Below, one piece after another: positions 21,492 to 29,645 of a stretch of DNA of 34,666 bases. Positions within the stretch are counted from its first letter, which is position 1; each line of letters opens with the position of its first letter. The DNA lies in the IMG/VR virus record IMGVR_UViG_3300037882_003954, positions 1 through 34,666 of that record. The stretch is one strand, 5' to 3'. This DNA comes from a virus. The translations under genes were made by a program, and so were the position numbers. The notes beneath the pieces are model-generated. The model was not told the origin of the DNA. It saw only the letters and a list, made by a program, of their open reading frames with translations, and did not search any database.

Positions 21492-23078
21492 CTAGTCCCA
21501 CCGGTCCAGCTTGTAGTCATTGGAGACGCCGCCAGCCCACACGCGAACGACATTGTTCCACATGCCACCCTTCGACAGAAGGTAACCGCAAGCAGATCGC
21601 TCGTCGAAGCCCTCCAGCTTCCCGCTGCGCGAGAACGCCTCAATGACAGAGCGGATGCCGTGAAACTCCGCCTTCATGTTCTCGGGGAAGAGGCCAAGGC
21701 CGCCGCCTGCGCGCATCTCCTTCGCGCCCTCGATGATCAGGATCACGCCCTTATGAATGTGGGCGCCAGAAAGCGACCCTGGGTTCAGGGCGATGGCTGA
21801 CACGGGGTAGAAGTGGCCAGCCATGAGGCTGTACTGAGAGGCGGTCGAGCCCTTGGTCCAGACGTAGTTGGACACAGGATCTCGATTGCCGACCAGGTCC
21901 CACTGGATGATGGGCGGGGCGTCCATGTCGACGGCGGTCACCATCGTGGTGTAGCTGCCGAGGGCCGGCGCCTGGAACTCGATCAGCTCGGCGGTCGGAA
22001 GGACCTGCCGAGAGAACTTGTCCCAGGTCATCGTCTCGACCGGGAGCGTCATGGCCGGCCTTGCGGCAGCGGCCCCCTTCTTGAGGTGGCCGAAGAGGCC
22101 ATCGCGAACCTCAGGCTTCGGTGGCGCCGGCTTCCAGATCGCCTTGATGTCCTCGAGGCGCGCGTACCGCCGGCGGAGTGATCCGGCCGCCTTGAGCTTC
22201 TCGAAGAGGATCTCCGCCTGCGCGATGGCGCCGGCGCTGGGGGCCGCCTGGGGGCGCTGGTAGAGAGTGGGGTCCATCTTCGCCGCGAACCGCCTGGATA
22301 CGGCCTCGAAATCCATGCCGATGGCGATGTCGTCGAGCAGCGTGCCGATCATCGAGCTTCGCGGGTGACAGAACCCAGCCGGAGCCTTGGCCACCGCCTT
22401 CCACAGGAGGTTGTTACGCTCCCGCCCCCGCGTGGCAAGAAACTTGGCGTGGACGGACTTGAGCCACTCTGCAGCGCCCAGGACCTTCTCGCTTCGATAG
22501 AGAGCATTCGACTTGAGGAGTCGGATGGCGACGTCAAGATTCTCGTGCATGAGCCCATGCAGGAAGCGACCGAGTGTCTCGAAGTCGTGTTTCTTCGCCG
22601 CCATCGCCTGGCTGTCGGTGACGGCGAGGCTGTCGTGCCGGATGGAGGCCGGAGGCTGCAGCGACAGGTGCTGCCAGACGCCGGTCCTCGGAGTACCCCA
22701 CACGGTCTTCGACGAGATGAAGACGCCGGTCACATTGGCCTTCTCGACGATTCGCGCGAGGGCATCGTGCGCCCCGAACCTGTCGGTCGGAACCGCGGAC
22801 GGGAACCATACGGCCGACGAGGTCCGGCTATTGTCATTGTCGTCGATGACGACGAGACCGCCGAACTCCTCGATGAACCGGCGGCACTCATTGCAGTTGT
22901 GCCCCTGCCGCTCGGACTCGGGGAAGCTGGCGAGGTACGCCTCCCAGAGGCCGGCCGCGTCGGTGGTGAAGAGGACGCCACCGAACCCGGACAGCCTGAG
23001 GTCCAGGAAGAGGCTGTTCATCTTTCCGACGTAGCCGGAGTAGTCGTCGTCACCGACGTTGCCAATCGCGGAATCCAT
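21492..23078 (-). CDS. conserved large phage protein of unknown function
   Basis: A 528-residue protein of a family I recognise from many phages as hypothetical, without an assigned function. N-terminal motif: FPESERQGHNCNECRRFIEEFG, read in two parts (FPESERQGHN, CNECRRFIEEFGG). C-terminal signature: TWDKFSRQVLPTAELIEF, MVTAVDMDAPPIIQWD, VILIIEGAKEMRAGGGLG and YKLDRWD at the end. The ATG at 23078 has GTGGGGG upstream. An in-frame GTG within that site is rejected. It is the first gene after a near-consensus promoter. A pair of Cys (CNEC) may bind metal. Confidence 0.8.
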   Translation of the reverse strand: MDSAIGNVGDDDYSGYVGKMNSLFLDLRLSGFGGVLFTTDAAGLWEAYLASFPESERQGHNCNECRRFIEEFGGLVVIDDNDNSRTSSAVWFPSAVPTDRFGAHDALARIVEKANVTGVFISSKTVWGTPRTGVWQHLSLQPPASIRHDSLAVTDSQAMAAKKHDFETLGRFLHGLMHENLDVAIRLLKSNALYRSEKVLGAAEWLKSVHAKFLATRGRERNNLLWKAVAKAPAGFCHPRSSMIGTLLDDIAIGMDFEAVSRRFAAKMDPTLYQRPQAAPSAGAIAQAEILFEKLKAAGSLRRRYARLEDIKAIWKPAPPKPEVRDGLFGHLKKGAAAARPAMTLPVETMTWDKFSRQVLPTAELIEFQAPALGSYTTMVTAVDMDAPPIIQWDLVGNRDPVSNYVWTKGSTASQYSLMAGHFYPVSAIALNPGSLSGAHIHKGVILIIEGAKEMRAGGGLGLFPENMKAEFHGIRSVIEAFSRSGKLEGFDERSACGYLLSKGGMWNNVVRVWAGGVSNDYKLDRWD

Positions 23079-23127
23079 GGAATCCCCCACTCAGTTGAGG
23101 CCACACGGCCTGGTCAGACACCCGGTG

Positions 23128-23156
23128 AGTATACGGGCGCGCAGCCCGGAATGCAA
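23128..23156 (-). promoter_or_regulatory. promoter with perfect spacer dyad
   Basis: On the minus strand it reads TTGCAT (23151-23156), 17 bp, TATACT (23128-23133), the best -10 of the set. The spacer holds the perfect dyad CGGGC-N5-GCCCG (23134-23148), joined to GCATTCC. It drives the 528-residue protein gene and the genes after it. Confidence 0.8.
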
Positions 23157-23165
23157 GAGATGGAT

Positions 23166-23387
23166 CTACTTCGGGTCAGGCCCCAGATCGAAGCTGACAA
23201 CGCGAACGATGCTGTGAATAGGATCTGTGGAGTCGGCCTCGTGGAAATACCCCCTCTCAATGGCCTTGCGGACGGTCTGGTCGTCGACCACTTCGTACCC
23301 GGCACCTGAGAGATCAAGGCCGAAGACGGAGATGTCGAGCTCGCAGACGACGCGGACCCTGCCGCTGAGCGTGGTCGAAGTTGACAT
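23166..23387 (-). CDS. small hypothetical protein
   Basis: A 73-residue beta-rich acidic protein (RVRVVCELDISVFGLDLSG ... HSIVRVVSFDLGPD). The ATG overlaps the upstream stop in TGATG, with GAGGGGG upstream. The pattern of paired strands suggests a small beta fold. No family is recognised. It ends just before the promoter at 23128-23156. Confidence 0.62.
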   Translation of the reverse strand: MSTSTTLSGRVRVVCELDISVFGLDLSGAGYEVVDDQTVRKAIERGYFHEADSTDPIHSIVRVVSFDLGPDPK

Positions 23388-23680
23388 CACTGCCCCCTCG
23401 CCAGGGCGTGGGAGACGAGCTGCAGGATGGCCAGCCGGCTCAGTCTCCGGCCGCTGGGCTCGCTGTGGATCACGCCATCCCTCAGTTGCTGAGCCATTCG
23501 CTCTTGGCGAATGGCGGCGCGCTCATCAGCCGCCTTGATCTCAGCCTTGAGGGCGACCTGCTCTTCGTTGTGCCGCTGGACCTCAAGGCGGCGCCTTCGG
23601 CCAGCAATGGCCCGCTGCTCAGCCGCAGCAGGATCATTCAAGGCCGCGATGCGGGCCCTTCGCTTGCTTCGATCGCTCAT
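23387..23680 (-). CDS. basic coiled-coil protein
   Basis: A 97-residue, very basic, helical protein (MSDRSKRRARIAALNDPAAA, then RRRRLEVQRHNEEQVALKAE). The middle is an Arg/Glu/Ala coiled coil. It could bind nucleic acid or act as an adaptor. The ATG overlaps the preceding stop in ATGA with GGGG upstream. No family is recognised. Confidence 0.62.
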   Translation of the reverse strand: MSDRSKRRARIAALNDPAAAEQRAIAGRRRRLEVQRHNEEQVALKAEIKAADERAAIRQERMAQQLRDGVIHSEPSGRRLSRLAILQLVSHALARGQ

Positions 23681-23988
23681 CCCCAACCCCCATCGACCAG
23701 ACGCACCACCGGCCGAACAAGGCCACCGTTCGGGTGTTCCACCCCGGACGGCAGTCGAGACTCGACGCATGCAGGCACGCCTATGATGTCAGTGTTTACT
23801 CCACACATGATGCAGCGGAATGTGGTGTGCATGGTGACCTCGCCCAGGGCGCTAGACTGCGTACGAAAGAGATCGCCCTCCTCCACCAGCAGGACAGCGC
23901 CGCACCCACCGCCACCGTTCCCAGCGCCAGTGCAGGTGGATTCCTTCGCCCACCCAGACTGATCACGCCCATTCTTGAGGACCCTCAT
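23677..23988 (-). CDS. phage zinc-ribbon protein (CTGxGNGGGGCG type)
   Basis: A 103-residue protein. CTGAGNGGGGCGAVLLVEEGD (in two parts: CTGAGNGGGGC, GAVLLVEEGDLF) and TTFRCIMCGVNTDI form two Cys pairs. The pattern is one I recognise in phage proteins of unknown function, and it probably binds zinc. GGGGG precedes the ATG at 23988. A longer frame upstream runs inside the next gene and is not counted. Confidence 0.7.
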   Translation of the reverse strand: MRVLKNGRDQSGWAKESTCTGAGNGGGGCGAVLLVEEGDLFRTQSSALGEVTMHTTFRCIMCGVNTDIIGVPACVESRLPSGVEHPNGGLVRPVVRLVDGGWG

Positions 23989-24011
23989 CCCATCACCCCC
24001 ACTTCGGCCGG

Positions 24012-25100
24012 CTATCGCCCCTTGATGACGACCCCGATCCCACCAGAGACGACATCCATCGTGATGTTGGCCCCCTGGGCCCGGCCGGTCTCGAGCACCA
24101 CCCCGACGCCGCCGCCGACCGTGCCGATGTTGATGCTGGTCTTCGACTGAAGCGCCTCGCGGGCCGCCCTGAACACGCGGGCCTCGAGCCGGGGGTAGGA
24201 GAGCTTCTCTGCCTGGAGGAGCCACTCGCACAGGACGTGCTCTCCGTACGACATGAGCCCCTTCAGGTCACTGCGAAGCTGGTCGGTCGGCCGCTGGCAC
24301 AGCGGAAGGCCACCACGAATCCTCGGATCGATGTTGGCCATCAGCAGACCCCGCCGGGCCGGGTCGGCGGTATCGCTGCTCAAGGCCGCATCGTAGACGG
24401 CCTCAAAGTCGAAGATGCCGCCGATGTTGGACGTAGCCTGGGCGACGCGGGTGGCGTCGGCCTTGATGACCGACCTGGCAAACACGCGAAGGCCGTTCTG
24501 GAACGACCACTCGAGAGGCGCCGACTTCAAGTTGGTGAGCATGGAACGGATGCTGCCGCTGCACTTCTGCACGAGCAGGGCGTGCAGCATGCGCGGCAGG
24601 GTGATCCCCTCAGCGGCGGCCGCTTCGGTGATCTGCGGATCGATGGGGCCGCCGATCATCTTGGCCAGCTCGCCGAGGTCAAGCGGAACCCGGAGGCCAT
24701 CGACGGTGTGGTGGGTGGTGTCCGGGTCGACCTCGTACCCGGCCACGAAGTCGTAGATGCGGCCACCTTTCTTGGGAGCCTCGAGGAACTCACCACAGGT
24801 CGCGCAGTTGGTCACCCGCCGCCAGTCGGCGGTGCCGGGCACCCGCTCGATGGCGAGGCCATGGCCGTTGGGGCAGGTGGGCGTCGACTCGGTCAGCGAC
24901 CGGATCGCATTGAGCGCGATCCGGCGCAGCGGACGAATCGGCAGCATGTCCATGTCATCCTCGATGAGGCCGCTGAGGAAGCCGTACTCAGCGACGCCCT
25001 CCGGGCCGATGATCGAAGCCAGCGCCTCGGCCGTGAGCGAGGCGTGAAGGTTTCCCAGGGTTGCGGCAAGGGCCGCATAGTGAAGATCTGTGATTTTCAA
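24012..25100 (-). CDS. large hypothetical protein with zinc knuckle
   Basis: A 362-residue protein. The N-terminus is helical. A CPNGH ... CATC pair (Cys76, His80, Cys99, Cys102) suggests a metal-binding knuckle. The middle is helical. The C-terminus has paired glycine-rich strands (GTVGGGVGVVLETG, then VVSGGIGVVIKGR). The start is a TTG with GGGG seven nt upstream. It overlaps the stop of the 55-codon gene in TTGA. No family is recognised. Confidence 0.65.
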   Translation of the reverse strand: MKITDLHYAALAATLGNLHASLTAEALASIIGPEGVAEYGFLSGLIEDDMDMLPIRPLRRIALNAIRSLTESTPTCPNGHGLAIERVPGTADWRRVTNCATCGEFLEAPKKGGRIYDFVAGYEVDPDTTHHTVDGLRVPLDLGELAKMIGGPIDPQITEAAAAEGITLPRMLHALLVQKCSGSIRSMLTNLKSAPLEWSFQNGLRVFARSVIKADATRVAQATSNIGGIFDFEAVYDAALSSDTADPARRGLLMANIDPRIRGGLPLCQRPTDQLRSDLKGLMSYGEHVLCEWLLQAEKLSYPRLEARVFRAAREALQSKTSINIGTVGGGVGVVLETGRAQGANITMDVVSGGIGVVIKGR

Positions 25101-25264
25101 CGACTTTTCCCCAAACGTTGAGCAACCGACTCAGCGGTCGCCATGTTCATGACAACTACGATCCGCCCGCCGCGGCAGTAGACCACAGCGCCGGGTAGTG
25201 CTTTTTTGATAGCGTCGACAGGCAGGTCTTGCGACTGCCTTCTGAACGGCCAGAAAGGCCTCAC
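25097..25264 (-). CDS. 55-residue hypothetical protein
   Basis: A small gene fills the otherwise empty 160 nt between two genes. The GTG at 25264 overlaps the previous stop in GTGA, and its TGA overlaps the next TTG start in TTGA. The protein is basic, beginning MRPFWPFRRQSQDLPVDAIK. A strand follows (GAVVYCRGGRIVVVMNM), then a basic helical end (AESVAQRLGKSR). GAGGG lies about nine nt before the start. The double overlap is the main support. Confidence 0.7.
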   Translation of the reverse strand: MRPFWPFRRQSQDLPVDAIKKALPGAVVYCRGGRIVVVMNMATAESVAQRLGKSR

Positions 25265-25626
25265 TGACCAACACCCTCAGCCAGAAGGGCTTCGACGATG
25301 GCGTCAAAGCGACTCGGGTGGGTCCCAGGATCGCTGAAGTACATACCAGACAAAGCCGTCCTCGCGGCCCACTCTGGCGCGCCGTCAGCATTCTCCCGCA
25401 CGGCAACCACCTCAACCAGCTCACCCACCAGCCGCTGAAGTACCCGGTGAAGCCACCCCTCGACCGAGCCCGTCTCGTCGGCCAGGTTGGGCGCACAGAA
25501 CTTTGTGCGACCAACCCACCACTCGACGCAGAATTGTAGCTTTGAGGCTCGAAACCCATCCGCCACCGACCTGATCTCGTAGATCGCCAGCAGGGCGACG
25601 GCTTTGGCCTTCTGTTCCTCGTTCAT
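25261..25626 (-). CDS. hypothetical protein
   Basis: A 121-residue protein (MNEEQKAKAVALLAIYEIR, then CVEWWVGRTKFCAPNLADE). The middle is a helix (VLQRLVGELVEVVAVRENA), then HPSRFDAIVEALLAEG. The ATG overlaps the upstream stop in TGATG. No family is recognised. Cys and Trp are enriched in the first half. Confidence 0.62.
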   Translation of the reverse strand: MNEEQKAKAVALLAIYEIRSVADGFRASKLQFCVEWWVGRTKFCAPNLADETGSVEGWLHRVLQRLVGELVEVVAVRENADGAPEWAARTALSGMYFSDPGTHPSRFDAIVEALLAEGVGQ

Positions 25627-25958
25627 CACGAGAAAAGCCCAGCCGCCGCCCGCAGCTTGGTGATATCTTCCACCCGCTGCGCATTCTTCCGCTGGCGGTT
25701 GAATGCGGCCTTGGCCTCCGAGAAAGCATTCACCCCGGAGTAGTCTCGCTCAGGCAGGTCGACCTGAATCTCCCCGTCTGAAACGGCGAACCCCTCAGGG
25801 CGGAGTGTGAGCGTGACCGTCCCGCGCACCTTCTTGAAGTAGATGCCAGCGCCGTTCCGGCTCGACCAGTCCGCAGCGTGCTCAGCGCCCCACTCAACCC
25901 GCTGATCAGCGGCGAGTAGGTCTTGAACCAGTCTCAGTGCCTCGTCCTTGACCGCCAT
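25626..25958 (-). CDS. hypothetical protein, first of operon
   Basis: A 110-residue protein (MAVKDEALRLVQDLLAADQ, then GIYFKKVRGTVTLTLRPEG). A beta-rich middle is followed by a basic helix (FNRQRKNAQRVEDITKLRA). GGGGG precedes the ATG, and the promoter 26004-26032 lies upstream. No family is recognised. Confidence 0.64.
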   Translation of the reverse strand: MAVKDEALRLVQDLLAADQRVEWGAEHAADWSSRNGAGIYFKKVRGTVTLTLRPEGFAVSDGEIQVDLPERDYSGVNAFSEAKAAFNRQRKNAQRVEDITKLRAAAGLFS

Positions 25959-26003
25959 CACTCACCCCCACTGGAAAGCGCCTGAAACCCAGGCGACTTG
26001 GAG

Positions 26004-26032
26004 ATGGTAGCCCGGAATGCAGGCCGTGTCCA
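26004..26032 (-). promoter_or_regulatory. promoter with half-operator beside the -10
   Basis: On the minus strand it reads TGGACA (26027-26032), 17 bp, TACCAT (26004-26009). GCATTCCGGGC (26010-26020) abuts the -10 rather than the -35. No second arm is seen. It drives the genes from 25958 to 23166. Confidence 0.65.
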
Positions 26033-26066
26033 GGGCTTAATGAAACTATCTTCGTTTTTGTCGAGA

Positions 26067-26996
26067 TCAGGATGGCCAGCCGAATCGTCGACCGATCGCC
26101 TGGTAGATCTTGAGGGCGTCGGCCTCATTGAGTTCACTGAGGTCAGTGCCTTCAGGAATCTCAATGATGGTCAACGGGCCCGCGTCGATCCGACGCAGAA
26201 TGCGGGAAAGGTGCTCGGCCAGCGACCCGCGCATGTCGACATCGGCACCGGCCCGCCACACGAGAATGGCGTCTTTGGAGACGCTGATCGCCCTCAGGTG
26301 GTCGGCCATCTCCCGCTCGAAGAGCCTGATGAGCGAGTCTCGGTCAAGGCGGACGGTCTCGAGCATCTCTGGAAGGTGCTCCATCGCAGCCAGCTTCGAC
26401 TCGGCCGCCTCAGCCCGCTCTCGCCAGCTCATGAACTCGACAGACTTCGTGACCAACTTGAGCTCGGCCGCATCAAGGTCGAGCGTGTCCATGGTCACCG
26501 ACACACGGGACGACTCTTGCGGCCTGCCGGAGGTGTCGACCTCGACGGTGACGTGGCCGGCGAAGGGCGCGGCCGCCAGCCGCTTGCGGTCGGCCTTGTG
26601 CTGCCTCAACTGCGCACGCCAGACGTCCAGCAGAACCTCGTCGTAGGCCGGGGCCGTGGCTGTAGACTTGCATTGGTGAGTAGTCAAGGTTGGCAGACTG
26701 GTCAGCCCCTGAAGCGCAGCCCCTGCCTCACTCCACACCCACCGCCAGTATCCAGCCCCATCCAACCCGCCGCAGTGGTACGCCCCCCACCCCGCCGCCC
26801 CCATCGCCCACAGCGCCAAGGATGACGTCGACAGCTCTGACTCGGCCGCTTCGGCACGCTCGCGCCAGTTTCTAGCCATGAGGGCGATGTTCTTCAGGTC
26901 TCGCTCGCTGGGGCTGATACCCAGCTCGTCAGCCACATCGCCCAAGGCTGCCAGGTACTTCTCAAGGTCTGAGCATTGGTCGCTGGAGTCGGTCAT
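26067..26996 (-). CDS. hypothetical protein with repeated WRERAEAAES helix
   Basis: A 309-residue, mostly helical protein. The segment NWRERAEAAESEL near residue 45 recurs as SWRERAEAAESKL near residue 190. This suggests duplicated coiled coils around a central region. That region includes GHVTVEVDTSGRPQ (strand) and DTLDLDAAELKLV. The C-terminus ends with LTIIEIPEGTDLSEL and a helix. The ATG at 26996 has GAGGG upstream. The function is unknown. The repeated helix phrase is common in phage proteins. Confidence 0.66.
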   Translation of the reverse strand: MTDSSDQCSDLEKYLAALGDVADELGISPSERDLKNIALMARNWRERAEAAESELSTSSLALWAMGAAGWGAYHCGGLDGAGYWRWVWSEAGAALQGLTSLPTLTTHQCKSTATAPAYDEVLLDVWRAQLRQHKADRKRLAAAPFAGHVTVEVDTSGRPQESSRVSVTMDTLDLDAAELKLVTKSVEFMSWRERAEAAESKLAAMEHLPEMLETVRLDRDSLIRLFEREMADHLRAISVSKDAILVWRAGADVDMRGSLAEHLSRILRRIDAGPLTIIEIPEGTDLSELNEADALKIYQAIGRRFGWPS

Positions 26997-26997
26997 T

Positions 26998-27249
26998 TCA
27001 AACCCTCGGCGGTAACCGCCTTGCAAGATCGCTGGCAGCTTCTATCAGCGATCGGATCGTCTTGAATGTGTTTCGCATTGAGGCCACCGCCTCTGGGTGG
27101 ATCCGGCTAGGCGGTACAGCGTGGAGATCGCCCAGGACCCGCTGCAGGTCGCCCGCCAGGAGCAGCAGCTCGATGCGGACGTCATGCCACCGCTGGGGTG
27201 ACCGGCACGTGCAGCCGCACCGAGGGCACTCCGGGCGACGATCAACCAT
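26998..27249 (-). CDS. small zinc-knuckle helical protein
   Basis: An 83-residue protein. It opens with CPRCGCTC (a likely metal knuckle), then a helical bundle (RIELLLLAGDLQRVLG, then TFKTIRSLIEAASDLA) and a basic tail. It overlaps the previous gene by eight nt. The site before the ATG is weak, so translation may be coupled. No family is recognised. Confidence 0.58.
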   Translation of the reverse strand: MVDRRPECPRCGCTCRSPQRWHDVRIELLLLAGDLQRVLGDLHAVPPSRIHPEAVASMRNTFKTIRSLIEAASDLARRLPPRV

Positions 27250-27988
27250 CGCCGGCCGGGACTTCTTCGTGAGGGTCGGTCACGTTGACACCAACCGCCG
27301 ATGCAGCGGATTTGATGGCCCTGATGACCATGGCGCGATCCGCGCGACTCCTCCATGAGTCAGGAGCCCGCGCGACACCGCCCTCATCAGAGAAGGCTAC
27401 GGCGTGCCCATCGACCGTGACCACGCCCTTGTTGATGTCGGGGAAGAAACCTTCATCAAAGAGCTTCAGCGCGACACGCTGCTCAATGACGAGACGGTCA
27501 CCAATAGCCCTCATGATGACCGCGACATCATCAACGATGCGGACGATCGAGACGAACACGCCACCGTCGCAGATGCTGACCTCGACGCCGCCGACGACCA
27601 GCTTGCTCACCGAGCTAATGGCGATCCGCTTCTTGGTGACGGCCGCCAGGTCAGCGGCCAGGAGATCGATCTGGCTGAGGTCATCGTTGAGGCGGCCGAG
27701 GGTCCCTTCAAGCAGGGCGATCAGCTCCTTGATGCCAGCCCGCATGGCCACCTTGTCGCCGCCCAGCGAGTAGGACCGCCCGCGAAGGAGGTCGGACGAG
27801 AAGACGCTCATCTGAAAGGCGAGCTCGCTGACGCGGTCGCTTTCCGTTGAGTCGTCGGGATTGGCGAGGATCGCGTTGCGCACGTTGTTGATGGCCTGAG
27901 CCATCCGGTCGCCAGCGACGATCATCGGCAGGATGATCCCCTTTGCGGCAACCTCTCGCATGTCTTCGTCGAGGGACACTGGCTTCAT
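27242..27988 (-). CDS. hypothetical protein, first of operon
   Basis: A 248-residue protein. The N-terminal half is helical (MKPVSLDEDMREVAAKGII ... LLEGTLGRLNDDLSQIDLL). The middle is beta-rich (SKLVVGGVEVSICDGGVFV), then VIMRAIGDRLVIEQRV and an acidic end. AGGAG lies six nt before the ATG, and the promoter 28020-28048 precedes it. No family is recognised. Confidence 0.65.
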   Translation of the reverse strand: MKPVSLDEDMREVAAKGIILPMIVAGDRMAQAINNVRNAILANPDDSTESDRVSELAFQMSVFSSDLLRGRSYSLGGDKVAMRAGIKELIALLEGTLGRLNDDLSQIDLLAADLAAVTKKRIAISSVSKLVVGGVEVSICDGGVFVSIVRIVDDVAVIMRAIGDRLVIEQRVALKLFDEGFFPDINKGVVTVDGHAVAFSDEGGVARAPDSWRSRADRAMVIRAIKSAASAVGVNVTDPHEEVPAGDG

Positions 27989-28019
27989 GCTTCACTCCTG
28001 ATGAACGAACGTGATTCTG

Positions 28020-28048
28020 ATACTACGGGCACGTCGCACGGAATGCAA
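28020..28048 (-). promoter_or_regulatory. promoter with imperfect spacer dyad
   Basis: On the minus strand it reads TTGCAT (28043-28048), 17 bp, TAGTAT (28020-28025). The spacer holds an imperfect form of the dyad (CGTGC-N5-GCCCG), joined to GCATTCC. It drives genes from 27988 to 26067. Confidence 0.7.
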
Positions 28049-28071
28049 GGGCCGTCTTCAATCCGGCGCGA

Positions 28072-28665
28072 TCAGGCCTTGAGATTTGGCAGGCCGCCGA
28101 TCCAGGCGTACCGGCACATCGAACCGTCGAGGGAGATCTCCTCGATCTTGAGCCGGCCGCACTTGGAGAGGACCTTCGCTGTCTTGACGGCGACGGTGAA
28201 CCAGTGGTCCTGGCCGTCCTCACGATTGGAAAGGCGGAGCAGGACACGCGCCAGCTCCTCGATGACTTCGTAGTTGATGGGCTTGACAGCCACGAGGGCG
28301 CCGCGCTCGCTCTCAAGTTGGGCGATCTTCATCTCCGCCTCTACGAGGCTCGACAAGGTGGGTGTGGCTGGCCTGATAGGCGCGAGTCCGGCGATGGCCT
28401 GGACGACACCGTCGCCAAGGATGAGCGCACTCAAGGCCTCCTCTGCATCATCCTGGGCCTCGGCGAGGCTGTCGGCGATGCCGCTGTCGACCGTCTCGTT
28501 GACGCGCTGTCCGTAGCGATGAATGCTCCACGAGGGACCGTCCTTGCCCTCAGCCAGCTCAAGATCCGCCAGGCTTCGGCCTGACTCATCGGCCTGGATG
28601 AGGTAGCCGGCACAGGTGAAGCTCCACTCACCCTCGAAGTCCTCAAGCCATGGGAAGCGAGGCAT
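28072..28665 (-). CDS. hypothetical protein
   Basis: A 197-residue protein. The N-terminal part includes PRFPWLEDFEGEWSFTCAG and WSIHRYGQRVNETVD. Long acidic helices follow (SLAEAQDDAEEALSALIL and VEAEMKIAQLESERGALVA). The C-terminus is beta-like (RLKIEEISLDGSMCRYAW). GGAGG lies seven nt before the ATG. No family is recognised. Confidence 0.65.
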   Translation of the reverse strand: MPRFPWLEDFEGEWSFTCAGYLIQADESGRSLADLELAEGKDGPSWSIHRYGQRVNETVDSGIADSLAEAQDDAEEALSALILGDGVVQAIAGLAPIRPATPTLSSLVEAEMKIAQLESERGALVAVKPINYEVIEELARVLLRLSNREDGQDHWFTVAVKTAKVLSKCGRLKIEEISLDGSMCRYAWIGGLPNLKA

Positions 28666-28667
28666 TG

Positions 28668-28967
28668 TCACACCTCCTTCGGCTTACAGTTGATGGGTGC
28701 CGCATCGGCGGGTACGACAATCATGGAGCGGGCGCACTCGCAGGCCTCCGCTTCGAGCTTGAGTGCGAGCCCGTCCATCCCCTCCGCCTCTCTGCAAAGT
28801 CTCCACATCACGGCAGGCACCACCAGCGACCAGTGCCGCCTGCCGCACGAGATGATCACGCCTGGCCCCCTCTCAGTGTTGCCGATTTGGACGCGCGTGA
28901 CCGGAACGCCGAGTTCAGCACACCGCGCTGCCAGCTTCCCGAACCACTCGATCTGCTCACTGTCCAT
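28668..28967 (-). CDS. hypothetical protein
   Basis: A 99-residue protein (MDSEQIEWFGKLAARCAEL ... VTRVQIGNTERGPGVIISC). Features are GRRHWSLVVPAVMWRLC and a Cys pair (ACECARSMIVVP). GAGGGG lies about seven nt before the ATG. An in-frame GTG one codon earlier is less likely. No family is recognised. Confidence 0.62.
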   Translation of the reverse strand: MDSEQIEWFGKLAARCAELGVPVTRVQIGNTERGPGVIISCGRRHWSLVVPAVMWRLCREAEGMDGLALKLEAEACECARSMIVVPADAAPINCKPKEV

Positions 28968-28988
28968 CACGAATCCCCTCCTTGTCGG

Positions 28989-29642
28989 TCAACCGGCCGG
29001 ACGACGGCCCACGGCCTCCCTGTAGAGAACCCTGAAGCGCTGGTGGATGGCGACCAGGCGCGCGACGTCCTCGGGGCGGTATCCCAGGCTTGGGTACACC
29101 CACTCGACGTCGGTGGCGTAACGCTCGAGGATGGGGCCGAACCGCTCACCGAACTCGTGGGCGCTGTCGAGCCCATCGCCGCCGTAATTCAAGGCCATGT
29201 CAAGCCTCTCATTGAGGTCGTCGATGATGTCGGTCAGCTTCCGAGTCTCCTTCTCGATGTCAGGGTGGCTGCCACGCCGCCCGAGATCGAGGGTGGACTC
29301 AAGGTCCGTTCGCAGGCTTGCAATGCAGTCCTCGACGTGCTCGCGAGCTGCCTGCGGCGTGTACTGCTTCTCAAGAAAGTGCTGTGAGAGGCTGTCGGCC
29401 CCCAGGTTGGAGACAAACCATGGAAGATCCTTCCTGGCGATGATCGGATGTGACGTCGGGTGGATGTCGCCATGGATGATGATCCCGAGATCGCTGATGA
29501 TCACCTCAACGAGGCAGTCTCGGCCGCGTTGTGGGTTCAACATTCGCCAGATCTCCACGCCACCTTCGGCAACGACTCGCTTGAGGGTGTGGTGAGCGAA
29601 AGTCTCGATCTCCTGAGGGAGCAGGTCCTTGATTTCCTTCAT
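28989..29642 (-). CDS. conserved-looking hypothetical protein with GDI motif
   Basis: A 217-residue protein. CLVEVIISDLGIIIHGDIHPT near residue 43, in two parts (CLVEVIISDLG, IIIHGDIHPT), then DLPWFVSNLGADSLSQHFL. The pattern recalls phage proteins with V.I...PG.LLI.GD strands followed by a helical region. The rest is helical (RKLTDIIDDLNERLDMAL). GGGAG precedes the ATG. The function is unknown. Confidence 0.66.
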   Translation of the reverse strand: MKEIKDLLPQEIETFAHHTLKRVVAEGGVEIWRMLNPQRGRDCLVEVIISDLGIIIHGDIHPTSHPIIARKDLPWFVSNLGADSLSQHFLEKQYTPQAAREHVEDCIASLRTDLESTLDLGRRGSHPDIEKETRKLTDIIDDLNERLDMALNYGGDGLDSAHEFGERFGPILERYATDVEWVYPSLGYRPEDVARLVAIHQRFRVLYREAVGRRPAG

Positions 29643-29645
29643 GAT

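Noticed and set aside
22365-23309. Plus-strand frame of 314 codons opposite the 528-residue protein gene
   Set aside because: Antisense shadow, no start site, crosses the promoter at 23128-23156.
25131-25559. Minus-strand 142-codon frame across the 25097-25264 gene
   Set aside because: Overlaps two better-supported genes in another frame, and its translation is Arg/Ser/Pro/Cys-rich.
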